From NCBI GenBank assembly GCA_023460855.1, contig JAEWOS010000012.1:1-64000 (forward strand): a DNA stretch of 64,000 bases, given 5' to 3'. The stretch's first letter is position 1, and each line of letters opens with the position of its first letter. The DNA comes from Bacteroidota bacterium (GTDB lineage: Bacteria; Bacteroidota; Bacteroidia; Flavobacteriales; Weeksellaceae). A program made the position numbers and the translations under genes. Below are positions 39,315 through 47,940 of the stretch, in pieces. The notes under the pieces are model-generated. The model was given only the letters and a program-made list of their open reading frames with translations. It did not search any database and was not told where the DNA came from.

Positions 39315-41189
39315 TTAGGAAGCCACATTTGCAGCCTCTTCATGAATCTGTACCCTGTACTCCACTCCGTCGATTGCTTTTGAACGGATATTATTTTTTA
39401 TAACATCAGCCATATTATTCCAGTATCTGCTGCCGTAGAAAGCATAATCATGCGGTGTAATGTCGATATCCACTGTACGTATGAAACCTTCTTTCGGCTT
39501 GTCGCTGATCATCGTTCCGCGTTTAACGGTGACGGATTTCAGCTGGCCCTTCAAAACCATGCGGCAATAGTTTTTTACGTCTTCCACGGTAATAATCTTG
39601 TCCCTGCTGGTCAGCGCATATTTGTAGGCGAGTATCGTATCTGACTGCTTCTGTTCTTCAGCACCGCCAGTGGTTTCTGTAAGAAGCGTAAGATGCTGCA
39701 GCCGTTTCTGAGAGTAAAATTCAGTGCCTGGTCTTACATTGTTGGCAAGCGTGCAGTGAGAAACCCAAAAAGTTGCGAATGTGTGCGCTCCGTTGTCCAG
39801 CGGTTCAATAATCACGTAATTGATGTCTTCCCTAAGTTCCCGGTTTGCAATTTCCACCTTTTTCATCAGGCCTTTCATTTTCTCCGAAATTTCGCCCAGG
39901 GTATCTTTCACTTTGTCGCGGTTAATCAGCGAAAAAGCAGCGACTTCATCCCGGAGAAGTTCCATAATATGCGCCATCAAATCTGTAGCATTTCTGCTGG
40001 TAAACCGCTCCATTCCTCCTTTCCGGATCGTGTATAATCCACGGTCGATGTTATTGGCCGGCGTAAACGGAATTTCCTGATAGGTTTTTCCCTGTCCGTC
40101 CATAACCTCATCCACATAAAGAAAAAATTCATCTGCGGTGGTTTCCAGTGGAATATTATTACCCATAATATCCAGGGCATATTCCGTTTTTTTCCAGGCT
40201 CGGTTATATACCGGAAATGCATTGAGTACAAAAAGAAAATTTTCCAGTATTTCTGCGGTAAACTGTGGAGGAAACTCCATTTCGAGCCAGATGTATTTTC
40301 TGTTGCGGTAAGGTTCCCAAAGACCGGATCCGTCGTCTAGATCAGCAGGAAGGCCGGGCTGGATTCTTTTAAACATGCTCGGATAAAAACCTTCCACTTC
40401 TATAAAGCGGTCATTGTAAATGTTCCGGATATCACTGATGATTTTTTGCCGGATACCCTGCTCTTCAAAAATTGCAGCATATCCATCTTCGTCATCCGTT
40501 TGAGGAACGGAAAAACCGGCATTTACTGTCAGCGGTATTCCGTTGTGCTTAATGTCAATATGAGGCAGAAGCCGGTACACAAATCCGATATTTTGAAATG
40601 CGGCATTGGAACAGTACAGTGTAAATTTTTCGGGAAATGCTTCGGACTGATAATCCGTTATATCGATACCAATCTGTACCGTTCTGTATTTATCTACATC
40701 AGCAGCAACTCTTTTTACAGGAATTTTATTCATCTGGCTATCCAGCGCGTAAACTGTGTCGGCAACAATCATCAGGCCGGTTTGCGCTTTTATGAGCGGA
40801 ACATTGTAGAGCGGTGTCAGCGACAATTCCAGCTGACGGTCGGACTGATCTTTGCGTGCAGAGGTCAGCTGTTTTTTCAGGAAAAATTCGGTGTGCTCGC
40901 GCAAGAGTTCCCGGTCTTCTTCCGGCATACAGAAAGCCACGGCATGCGCCGGAACCGGATGCGAATATCGGGAAGGCGTAAGGAGTTTCGCCAGTTTTTC
41001 CATGATGCGTCCGTTAACGGTCTGAATTTCGTTATTCGCAATAAAAACTTCAGTACTGAAAGCGTCGATCAGTAATTTTACGAACGGATCCAGCGACTGC
41101 ACATTTTTCACTCCCCAAAGTTTGGTAGCATTGTGAAGCATTCTGGATTTTATCGCTTCCTTGGAATAGCTGGAGTTGTTAATATTCAT
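39315..41189 (-). CDS. tssF: T6SS baseplate protein TssF
   Basis: A 624-residue baseplate wedge protein, the length usual for TssF. Features are KAIKSRMLHNATKLWGVKN-type helices at the N-terminus, DPFVKLLIDAFSTEVF, the central KYIWLEMEFPPQFTAEILEN and the C-terminal gp6/gpJ-like part (ALTSRDKIITVEDVKNYCRM, RTVDIDITPHD). It follows tssE by 11 bases and precedes tssG by 13. Confidence 0.88.
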   Translation of the reverse strand: MNINNSSYSKEAIKSRMLHNATKLWGVKNVQSLDPFVKLLIDAFSTEVFIANNEIQTVNGRIMEKLAKLLTPSRYSHPVPAHAVAFCMPEEDRELLREHTEFFLKKQLTSARKDQSDRQLELSLTPLYNVPLIKAQTGLMIVADTVYALDSQMNKIPVKRVAADVDKYRTVQIGIDITDYQSEAFPEKFTLYCSNAAFQNIGFVYRLLPHIDIKHNGIPLTVNAGFSVPQTDDEDGYAAIFEEQGIRQKIISDIRNIYNDRFIEVEGFYPSMFKRIQPGLPADLDDGSGLWEPYRNRKYIWLEMEFPPQFTAEILENFLFVLNAFPVYNRAWKKTEYALDIMGNNIPLETTADEFFLYVDEVMDGQGKTYQEIPFTPANNIDRGLYTIRKGGMERFTSRNATDLMAHIMELLRDEVAAFSLINRDKVKDTLGEISEKMKGLMKKVEIANRELREDINYVIIEPLDNGAHTFATFWVSHCTLANNVRPGTEFYSQKRLQHLTLLTETTGGAEEQKQSDTILAYKYALTSRDKIITVEDVKNYCRMVLKGQLKSVTVKRGTMISDKPKEGFIRTVDIDITPHDYAFYGSRYWNNMADVIKNNIRSKAIDGVEYRVQIHEEAANVAS

Positions 41190-41200
41190 CGAATGTATTA

Positions 41201-41641
41201 CTAATCAATTGACATTGGGCTCAGGAAAAGCTCGGTAGCGAAACTGAAATTTTCTCCGGTGGATTCTAACTTCGCACTGATTACAACACGAACTTTCTTC
41301 TTAACTTCTGTGAAATTACGTGTTTCATAGGTATGCTCCACAAAACTGATAAAGGCCTGAACAACGGGATTTACAAGCCGTGGCTCGTAGTTCTGAATCT
41401 GGCGCTGCAGGCTGCTGATGAAAATATTTTCCCAGCGTGCAGGAGATATTCCGTTATCGAATTCCGTACTCCACACATCATTGCCATAATGTTCATCGTA
41501 ACGGTTTTCCCCTTTTTTCGTCGTGATCAGCAGCATGATATTCTGCGCAATACTTTCGCCTACATCACACGTTTTCATACTACCGTTACTGGCCATGACG
41601 GACATTGGGTTGAAAGGCATTTTATAATTCGGCTGTTCCAT
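41201..41641 (-). CDS. tssE: T6SS baseplate protein TssE (gp25-like)
   Basis: A 146-residue protein related to phage T4 gp25, which starts sheath polymerisation. The family core is seen in IAQNIMLLITTKKGENRYDE, YGNDVWSTEFD, the EPRL motif (NYEPRLVNPVVQAF) and a C-terminal RVVISAKLES strand. The start overlaps the stop of the transglycosylase gene (TGATG). Confidence 0.9.
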   Translation of the reverse strand: MEQPNYKMPFNPMSVMASNGSMKTCDVGESIAQNIMLLITTKKGENRYDEHYGNDVWSTEFDNGISPARWENIFISSLQRQIQNYEPRLVNPVVQAFISFVEHTYETRNFTEVKKKVRVVISAKLESTGENFSFATELFLSPMSID

Positions 41642-42552
41642 CAGTTGGTATTTTGCAAAGAATTTGAGAGAATCCTGTTCCGGTTCATTTCAAACTCCAT
41701 CATTTTATGATCAGGCAGATAAAACGGGCTGATTCCCTTTTCTGCAAGTGTCGATTCAATTTTAGGATTCCATTTAAGCACATCGGATTTCGCAATCTTC
41801 AGCACTTCCGCGATTACATCCAGATCATATGCACCATTAAGCACTGTTTCGGACATTCCTTTTTTCAGTTCCGTGGCGCCGTTCTTTGGTGCGAGCGTCT
41901 GCAGTTTTTTTGACGCCGGTTTTGAAATCGGTTTTGCAGCCTGCGCTACCGCATTTGACGGAGTGCCGGTTTTATAATAGTCGCTTAAAACCTGGCTCAG
42001 TTCACCGGTTGCATAACTCGCATTCAGAAATTTGCGTACGTGTCCCTGCGTTTCTGCAGGCAGATATGGTGCAAAATCCGTATATCGTCTGGATCCTGCC
42101 CTGTTCATCGCTTTCTGAATATTTCCTTCTCCGCAGTTAAATGCTGCAACTACGGTAACCCAGTTTCCGTAAAGTTTGTACAGATTAATAAGCGAGCTCA
42201 CCACGGTTTTGGTGCTTTTATAAATATCGGTACGGTCTGCATCTGTAAGTCCGTACTGATTTGCATGCGGAATCATAAACTGCCAGAGACCTATAGCTCC
42301 TGCATGAGACACAATCCTGTGATCCAGCCCGGATTCTATGATTGCCAGATTGCGCAGGTGTTTCGGCACACCTCGGCTGGAAAGGGAATATTCAATAAAA
42401 TTGACGAGTTCCCTGTTATTCCGTATCAGATCCCTGTACCTTTTTACACTTCTTTCGGACGTATCGGTTGCTGTAAGCCGCTGTGCAAATGCGTCCGTTG
42501 AAATAAGAAGGCAGAAAATAAGGAATGCGTATTTTATACTTCTTGCTTTCAT
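41641..42552 (-). CDS. Lytic transglycosylase (SLT) with C-terminal LysM-like region, in the T6SS operon
   Basis: I choose the ATG at 42552, 13 bases after clpV, because it gives a proper signal peptide (MKARSIKYAFLIFCLLISTDAFAQ). The open frame reaches 42603. The product is 303 residues. The SLT domain (about 45-185) has the catalytic Glu in LAIIESGLDHRIVS, the GAIGLWQFM motif and AFNCGEGNI, resembling MltD. The C-terminus (about 225-290) is LysM-like (VLNGAYDLDVIAEVLKIAKS). A periplasmic peptidoglycan-cutting enzyme between clpV and tssE would open the wall for assembly of the envelope complex. Subtype iii systems need such an enzyme, as other T6SS do. Confidence 0.85.
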   Translation of the reverse strand: MKARSIKYAFLIFCLLISTDAFAQRLTATDTSERSVKRYRDLIRNNRELVNFIEYSLSSRGVPKHLRNLAIIESGLDHRIVSHAGAIGLWQFMIPHANQYGLTDADRTDIYKSTKTVVSSLINLYKLYGNWVTVVAAFNCGEGNIQKAMNRAGSRRYTDFAPYLPAETQGHVRKFLNASYATGELSQVLSDYYKTGTPSNAVAQAAKPISKPASKKLQTLAPKNGATELKKGMSETVLNGAYDLDVIAEVLKIAKSDVLKWNPKIESTLAEKGISPFYLPDHKMMEFEMNRNRILSNSLQNTN

Positions 42553-42565
42553 CGTTTGATATATT

Positions 42566-45049
42566 TTATTCACTGGACCATTGCAGTACTTTCTCATCTT
42601 CATTCCAGTCTACAGAAATGGTCTGCCCGTTTTTCACTTCTTCTTTTACAATTCTTTTGGAAATAGGACGCGCAAGCTGAGATCTGATCACTCCGGAAAT
42701 CTGCCTCGCACCGTATTTACTGCTGAATCCATTCAAAGCCAAATTCTTGACTGCATTATCGCTGATTTCAAGGCCAATGCCCAATCTTGTAAGCGAATTT
42801 CGCAACGCTTTAAGCTGAATTCTGAAAATGTTTTCGGCCATCTCCTCCGTAATCGGTGAGAATGGGATTATTTCCGTAATTCTGGCAAGAAACTCCGGGC
42901 GAAAACGACCGCTTTCGTTCATTATCCGCATCAAATCTTTAGATCCCGGAATCTCACCCCGTTCAAAATACTGCACGATTTCCTCGCTCCCGATATTAGA
43001 TGTAAAAAGAACAAGCGAGTTGCTGAAATCACCTTCTTTTCCCAGTTTATCGTGAATTTTACCTTCATCCATGATCTGCAGGAATACATCAAACACCGAA
43101 GAGTGCGCTTTCTCAATCTCATCAAAAAGTACAACTGCATAAGGCTGCTGTCTGATTTTATTGACAAGCATTCCACCTTCTTCGTATCCAACATATCCCG
43201 GAGGTGCGCCGTAAAGCAGTGCAGCGGAATGTTCTTCTTTAAATTCTGACATATCGAAACGAATCATCGACTTTTCATCATTAAAAAGTAGTTCTGCCAT
43301 CGATTTCGCCAGCTCCGTCTTTCCGGTTCCTGTCGGCCCCAAAAGAAAGAATGACCCGATTGGTTGTCCGGGTTTTGCCAGTCCGCTCCTGTTTTCCACG
43401 ATGGCATCCGCCAGAATTTTCAGCGCATGATTCTGTCCTACCACTCTTTTCTGAAGCAGATCCTCCATATTCAGCAGTTTTTCCTTTTCGCCCGCCTGAA
43501 TTTTGCCAATCGGAATTCCGGTCTTTGACGCCATAACTGCCGCAAGTTCCAGTTTGCCGACTTTTTCCCGCTTAACAGCTGCATTCTTAATCAGTTCCTC
43601 AAACGTTTCACCGATAATTTCTTTAATCTGCGTAATCCCCATCGAAGAATCGAGTTCGCGCTGTTCAGAAAGCGATCCCCACAATATCGGACTGAGTTTG
43701 TTGCGCAACAGATTGTAATTCCAGATCAGTTCATCAATAAGAATCGGATCTTCCTCATCTGCTTCTGCAATTGTTTTCTCATAATTTTCCTTCCACGCCT
43801 TCAGATCGTTTTCAGACATTTCATCCAGCATGCGAATTGAAGCCATAGTCCGGTCAAGCAAATCGATCGCGGAATCCGGCAATTTCTTTCCTTTGGAATA
43901 GCGTTTTGCCAGTTTCACACAATCAGGCAACGCTGCATTATCCACTTCAACCTTATGATGTTCCTTATAACCCGGCAACACTTTTTCGATCATTTTCACG
44001 CACGCAGTTTCATCCGGTTCTTCTACCAAAAGCACTTCGAACCTGCGGTCAAATGCACGCTCCGGTTCGATAATTTTGCGGTATTCTTCCTGAGTTGTAG
44101 CTCCGATCACAGTAATTTCACCGCGCGCGAGTTCAGGTTTCAGCATATTGGCCACATTTCCTGCGCTTCCTTTACTATCCAGCAACGAATGTATTTCATC
44201 GATAAACAGAATGGCTTTGTTTATTTTTTTGCACTCCGTAATTACCTTTTTTAAGCGGTCCTCAATTTCGCCTTTGTAAGAAGTTCCGGCAAGAAGTGAA
44301 CCGGTATCCAGTTCAAGAAGTGTCGCGTCTTTCAGCATCTCCGGAACATTACCTTTTATGATTTCATTCGCAAAACCTTCGAGTAAAGCGGTTTTTCCGA
44401 CACCTGGCTCACCAACTATAATCACATTAGGTTTGGTTCTGCGGCAAAGAATTTCTATAAGCATTCTCAGTTCACGGTCCCTGCCGACGATTTCATCCAG
44501 TTTTCCGTTTTTCGCTTCGGCGGTTTTGTCGGTACAATAGCTGGAAATGGCAGGAAAATTTCCTTTACTGTCGCTGAATTCCGGCAGAAGATAATTCTCC
44601 TGGTTTTCAATTTTTTTACTTTCACCCGAAAAAAAGTTCAGAATTTCATGTTCGCGAACAGGCAGAGATTTCAGTTCCTGCGTGCTGAAAGCGACATTTG
44701 CTTTTGTAACTGCAGCGAGAATACAAAGCGGCGCAATTTCGTCCATACCAAGTTTCACCCGAATATCATCGGCTTCTTCCAGAATTTTTGAAACTACAGG
44801 ATCCTGGGAAGGCTCGTCGGGCAAAACGGACGTTTTAGGGTACTCTTCAATACGAACTTCAGCCCATTCATAAAAATACCCGGGATCTTTATCCATGGAG
44901 GCAAGCAGTTCCCGTAAACCGATATCTTTATGTACTAGTGCCTGCAAAATATGCGGTGCGCCGTACGTGGCATTATAATTTTCTCTAGCGACAGACTGCG
45001 CTATATGAAAGAGGTCTTTTACACTTTCATTGGTTATCAGGATACTCAT
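42566..45049 (-). CDS. clpV: T6SS sheath-recycling ATPase ClpV (TssH)
   Basis: An 827-residue AAA+ ATPase that disassembles contracted sheath. It has an N-terminal Clp-N repeat domain (HIAQSVARENYNATYGAPHI). The first Walker A is GEPGVGKT (about 208-215) with Walker B AILFIDEIH. A coiled-coil middle insertion precedes the second Walker A GPTGTGKT (about 573-580), followed by AVVLFDEIEKAH and the C-terminal ClpB D2-small region. It is the first gene after an intergenic region with its own promoter. A terminator separates it from tssC. Confidence 0.95.
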   Translation of the reverse strand: MSILITNESVKDLFHIAQSVARENYNATYGAPHILQALVHKDIGLRELLASMDKDPGYFYEWAEVRIEEYPKTSVLPDEPSQDPVVSKILEEADDIRVKLGMDEIAPLCILAAVTKANVAFSTQELKSLPVREHEILNFFSGESKKIENQENYLLPEFSDSKGNFPAISSYCTDKTAEAKNGKLDEIVGRDRELRMLIEILCRRTKPNVIIVGEPGVGKTALLEGFANEIIKGNVPEMLKDATLLELDTGSLLAGTSYKGEIEDRLKKVITECKKINKAILFIDEIHSLLDSKGSAGNVANMLKPELARGEITVIGATTQEEYRKIIEPERAFDRRFEVLLVEEPDETACVKMIEKVLPGYKEHHKVEVDNAALPDCVKLAKRYSKGKKLPDSAIDLLDRTMASIRMLDEMSENDLKAWKENYEKTIAEADEEDPILIDELIWNYNLLRNKLSPILWGSLSEQRELDSSMGITQIKEIIGETFEELIKNAAVKREKVGKLELAAVMASKTGIPIGKIQAGEKEKLLNMEDLLQKRVVGQNHALKILADAIVENRSGLAKPGQPIGSFFLLGPTGTGKTELAKSMAELLFNDEKSMIRFDMSEFKEEHSAALLYGAPPGYVGYEEGGMLVNKIRQQPYAVVLFDEIEKAHSSVFDVFLQIMDEGKIHDKLGKEGDFSNSLVLFTSNIGSEEIVQYFERGEIPGSKDLMRIMNESGRFRPEFLARITEIIPFSPITEEMAENIFRIQLKALRNSLTRLGIGLEISDNAVKNLALNGFSSKYGARQISGVIRSQLARPISKRIVKEEVKNGQTISVDWNEDEKVLQWSSE

Positions 45050-45096
45050 GGGCGAAAACGTAAAAAATTAGTATTTTTTTATCTAAACTTCTGTGT

Positions 45097-45104
45097 CAAA
45101 TATA
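45097..45104 (-). promoter_or_regulatory. clpV operon -7 box
   Basis: TATATTTG on the minus strand, 47 bases before the clpV ATG. A degenerate T6SS-like palindrome (45145-45160, GATGTAAAATTAATGC on the minus strand) lies 56 bases upstream, one helical turn closer than at the other T6SS promoters. Confidence 0.55.
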
Positions 45105-45177
45105 AAGATAATACAACTATGCGAGCCATTGCATACAGTTTTTCGCATTAATTTTACATCAAATAAATAAACAGAAT

Positions 45178-45208
45178 CAAAAAAGGCCCGAAAACGATTC
45201 CGAACCTT
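45178..45208 (-). terminator. tssBC terminator
   Basis: On the minus strand AAGGTTCG pairs with CGGGCCTT (two G-U pairs), and a run of six T follows. It lies 22 bases beyond the tssC stop and separates the sheath genes from the clpV operon. Confidence 0.65.
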
Positions 45209-45229
45209 CTGCATATTGATGAATATTTT

Positions 45230-46594
45230 TTATTCCTGTTGATATTCTGCTTCCCATTCGTTACCGTCGTCTCCTTTATGCCCGTCGAGTTTAATCACAA
45301 AACTCTTTGTGGGGAAATAAGGTGTCATCCGAATATCCAGCCAGACTCTGTCTTTGTTCACCTTATCCTGTTCGAAACGAACAATTTTAAACTTCTCGAT
45401 CAGTTTATCCGGTCCTTTTATTCCATCTAAGAACGTAACTATCTGCCTTCTCAGGTCATCTTCATTTCTCGGATTCCAGTTTTCGAAAGCTCTTCTGTTC
45501 AGGAAATCCAGTAGCACTTTTGTTACATAATCGAAAACTCGAACAACGGAATACGTCTGCAGACCAATATTATCACCGGTAAACAAAGTCTTTGCTGAAA
45601 AAGCCATGATTTTGCCGTACTCGTTTACCATTGGTACAAGGCCCATTTTTTCGAGCTGTGAAATTTCACTTTTCTTCAGATCGAATTTTACAGCGTCCAC
45701 CTCATTGATATTCCCGTGCTTTTTGCCGGCTGCAACCTGAGACATCAGGGTTTTGTAAATTTTTCCGGCAAGCGACGTAGAAGGCGGAAGGTCAACATTT
45801 TCCTCCTCGCCCACTTCTTCAGCTTTTCCGCGCCCAACGAGCCAGTTTGTCGTCATGATGACATTACTTCTGTGCAGTTCGCCGCCGGTAAGATTTGCAG
45901 AATGGAAAAGATCCACCACATCATCCGGTTTATCCAGATTGGCAAAATCTGTAACCAGCATTACTTTGTTTTCGTTGCAGATTTTCGCCCATTTTTCGAT
46001 CACTTTATTGGATCCCAGGTAACCGGGAATCGCCATGATTGAATAATTATCGCGGAGGTCAAGTCTGTCATAATTCTGCTTGAATTCGTCAGCAATAGCA
46101 TCTATGAACAGCGGATTATCAATATCCGTCATCTGCTCCATCGAAGCATTTACAATACTGACGTTATCCACTTTATCCTGTTCTGTATTTTTATAAAACT
46201 GTGCGATTGTTCTGTAATTGGTTTCCAGTTCGCGTGTAGTATCCAAAACATTTTTGAGGTTTTGTTTCAGATTCTGTTCTGCTGAAAGCGCTTTGTTTTT
46301 GCAGGTTTCCGCCATCTGATCTGCAGTGGAATGATTCTCCATTAAAGAGATCCACAGATTCAGTTTCTGCTTCAGTTCTTCGCGTTCCGTTTTTTTGTTG
46401 GTGTCGTTCAGGAAGATTTCTTTTCTGGCTTTCCTGGTAGGGTTCATATTGGCAATGCCGTCCACCACGGTTTCCACGAAATTAAACCCCCCGACTTTAT
46501 TGAGTTCGTTCAGCGCATTGCCTTTCTGTTGCTGCTGTTGCTGCGACTGCTGATCAACCTGCTGATTCTGTGCCTGCTGTTGTTTATTGTCCAT
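45230..46594 (-). CDS. tssC: T6SS contractile sheath large subunit TssC
   Basis: A 454-residue sheath protein. The N-terminus is unusual: a glutamine-rich stretch (residues about 4-23) precedes the conserved part. Core segments include NVSIVNASMEQMTDIDNPLF, YSIMAIPGYLGSNKVIEKWA, GKIMAFSAKTLFTGDNIGL and the C-terminal VRFEQDKVNKDRVWLDIRMT with PTKSFVIKLDGH. It assembles with TssB around the Hcp tube. The gene is 8 bases after tssB and both end at the terminator at 45178-45208. Confidence 0.9.
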   Translation of the reverse strand: MDNKQQQAQNQQVDQQSQQQQQQKGNALNELNKVGGFNFVETVVDGIANMNPTRKARKEIFLNDTNKKTEREELKQKLNLWISLMENHSTADQMAETCKNKALSAEQNLKQNLKNVLDTTRELETNYRTIAQFYKNTEQDKVDNVSIVNASMEQMTDIDNPLFIDAIADEFKQNYDRLDLRDNYSIMAIPGYLGSNKVIEKWAKICNENKVMLVTDFANLDKPDDVVDLFHSANLTGGELHRSNVIMTTNWLVGRGKAEEVGEEENVDLPPSTSLAGKIYKTLMSQVAAGKKHGNINEVDAVKFDLKKSEISQLEKMGLVPMVNEYGKIMAFSAKTLFTGDNIGLQTYSVVRVFDYVTKVLLDFLNRRAFENWNPRNEDDLRRQIVTFLDGIKGPDKLIEKFKIVRFEQDKVNKDRVWLDIRMTPYFPTKSFVIKLDGHKGDDGNEWEAEYQQE

Positions 46595-46602
46595 GGGATT
46601 TT

Positions 46603-47049
46603 TTATTTTTCAAGTTCCTGAGCTACATCTTTCAATACCTGTACGAATGCGCTTTTCGTCTGCTCATTTTCCAGGATATTTTTCAAAATTTTGTTATTCT
46701 TCAGCTGGCGCAGAATTTTGTTGTACTGCTCCTGTTCAATCTGAAGCTTCTTGAGATATGCTGAATTTTCAGTAAGATTTTTCGGCGTAAAATCCGCCAG
46801 CGTATTAAAGCGGAACTCCTCATCAACGATGGTTCCGTCTTCCGTATCATGCTGCACACCAATAGTGGGCTGAAAATGACGAAAAACATCCTCTACAGTT
46901 TTAAGGCCTTTTACAATTTCCGGCGCAAAAGGTTCGTCTTCAGTTAATTTGCTTACGAGCAGTGAACGGTTTTCCTGTATGAGGTGAATCGCTTCATTAG
47001 CATCCACTTTAACTTCGTTTCCGCCAACTCCATATTCGAACATTGCCAT
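46603..47049 (-). CDS. tssB: T6SS contractile sheath small subunit TssB
   Basis: A 148-residue protein in the place and size of TssB. Sequence features are GVGGNEVKVDANEAIHLIQE, FRFNTLADFTPKNLTENSAY, which matches the conserved FxxLxDFxPxxL of TssB, and a C-terminal helical tail. It interlocks with TssC in the sheath. It is transcribed divergently from hcp2 across a 324-base region with two T6SS operators. Confidence 0.87.
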   Translation of the reverse strand: MAMFEYGVGGNEVKVDANEAIHLIQENRSLLVSKLTEDEPFAPEIVKGLKTVEDVFRHFQPTIGVQHDTEDGTIVDEEFRFNTLADFTPKNLTENSAYLKKLQIEQEQYNKILRQLKNNKILKNILENEQTKSAFVQVLKDVAQELEK

Positions 47050-47144
47050 AATATTATTTTTAAATTGGTTGGACTTAAGTTTTGTACTGCTAAAGTTAGA
47101 ATATATTTCTTATGCAGCAAATTTTTTTTCGACAGCGCAATAAA

Positions 47145-47160
47145 ATCGTAAAATTACTAC
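47145..47160. promoter_or_regulatory. T6SS operator at tssB
   Basis: ATCGTAAAATTACTAC, followed by ACAAnnTTT-like flank on the plus strand, belongs to the family found at hcp1, hcp2 and DUF4280. Toward tssB its outer edge lies 62 bases before the -7-like box TAACTTTA (47091-47098, minus strand). Together with the site at 47247-47262 it fills the 324-base divergent region, in which no other feature is seen. Confidence 0.6.
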
Positions 47161-47246
47161 AACATTTAGCGTAATTGTGAAAAATGTTTCCTGCTGCAAT
47201 TTATTTGAAGTTACTGTCAAAAAGGAATTCCATGGCTTCCGAACAT

Positions 47247-47262
47247 AGTCGTAGAATTACTA
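47247..47262. promoter_or_regulatory. T6SS operator at hcp2
   Basis: GTCGTAGAATTACTAC lies within the 32-base exact repeat 47246-47277 shared with hcp1 (19952-19983). The 5' edge is 66 bases before the -7 box TAAATTTG (47313-47320). Sequence between repeat and -7 box differs from hcp1, so the conserved block and spacing are likely functional and not only a recent duplication. Confidence 0.7.
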
Positions 47263-47373
47263 CAATTTTCAAAATAAATGCAGATCACCCGAATTTTTCC
47301 GGTTTGCGGTAATAAATTTGATGGTATAAAATCAACAAATCCAATTTTTATTAACATTTAAAATTTCAAAATC

Positions 47374-47778
47374 ATGGCAAACAATGCAAGAGCCGTCCTG
47401 AAATTCAACGGCGGATCAGAACAAAAAGTAATGAAGCTTAATTACTCAGTATCAAGAAATACAGACGTTTCCGGACGCGTAGCTTCCGACCCTTCCAACG
47501 CTCTTATTAAAATTTCTGTTGAGGCTACTGAAGATTCCGGAATTCTAGAATCTTTACTAAACGGCAAGTACAAGCCGACATCAGGAGAAGTAACATTTAA
47601 CAAATCGCACGAAGAAGGAACGCTGACCACACTGAAATGGAACAATGGGTACGTTATTCAGCACGAGGTGGATTATGATGCCCTTAACAACGACAACATG
47701 TTTATCTCTTTTGTAGTGAGTGCAGAAATCATCGATTACGGTGCTGCTTCATACGACGGAATCTGGCCACAGGGTTAA
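47374..47778 (+). CDS. tssD: T6SS tube protein TssD (Hcp), copy 2
   Basis: A 134-residue Hcp-type tube protein, nearly identical to copy 1 at 20071 (see that entry for the differences). This copy leads into vgrG 162 bases downstream on the same strand, without a clear terminator between them, so tube and spike are probably cotranscribed. The synonymous differences between the copies are frequent (for example in the codons after MANNARAVL), so the duplication is not very recent and the protein sequence is under strong selection. Confidence 0.94.
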   Translation: MANNARAVLKFNGGSEQKVMKLNYSVSRNTDVSGRVASDPSNALIKISVEATEDSGILESLLNGKYKPTSGEVTFNKSHEEGTLTTLKWNNGYVIQHEVDYDALNNDNMFISFVVSAEIIDYGAASYDGIWPQG

Positions 47779-47940
47779 TTCTGGAACCGTCTCCGGTGAA
47801 ATCTCTGTCCTGATGGAGGAATCTGTAACTCAGTTTTCTGCATCGGGATTTTGGGCATAAGACATTTAGCAGTTTCTAAAAATTACTTAACTTCGGTAAG
47901 AGATGAACTGCACAATACTGAACTGATAAAAAATTAAGCT

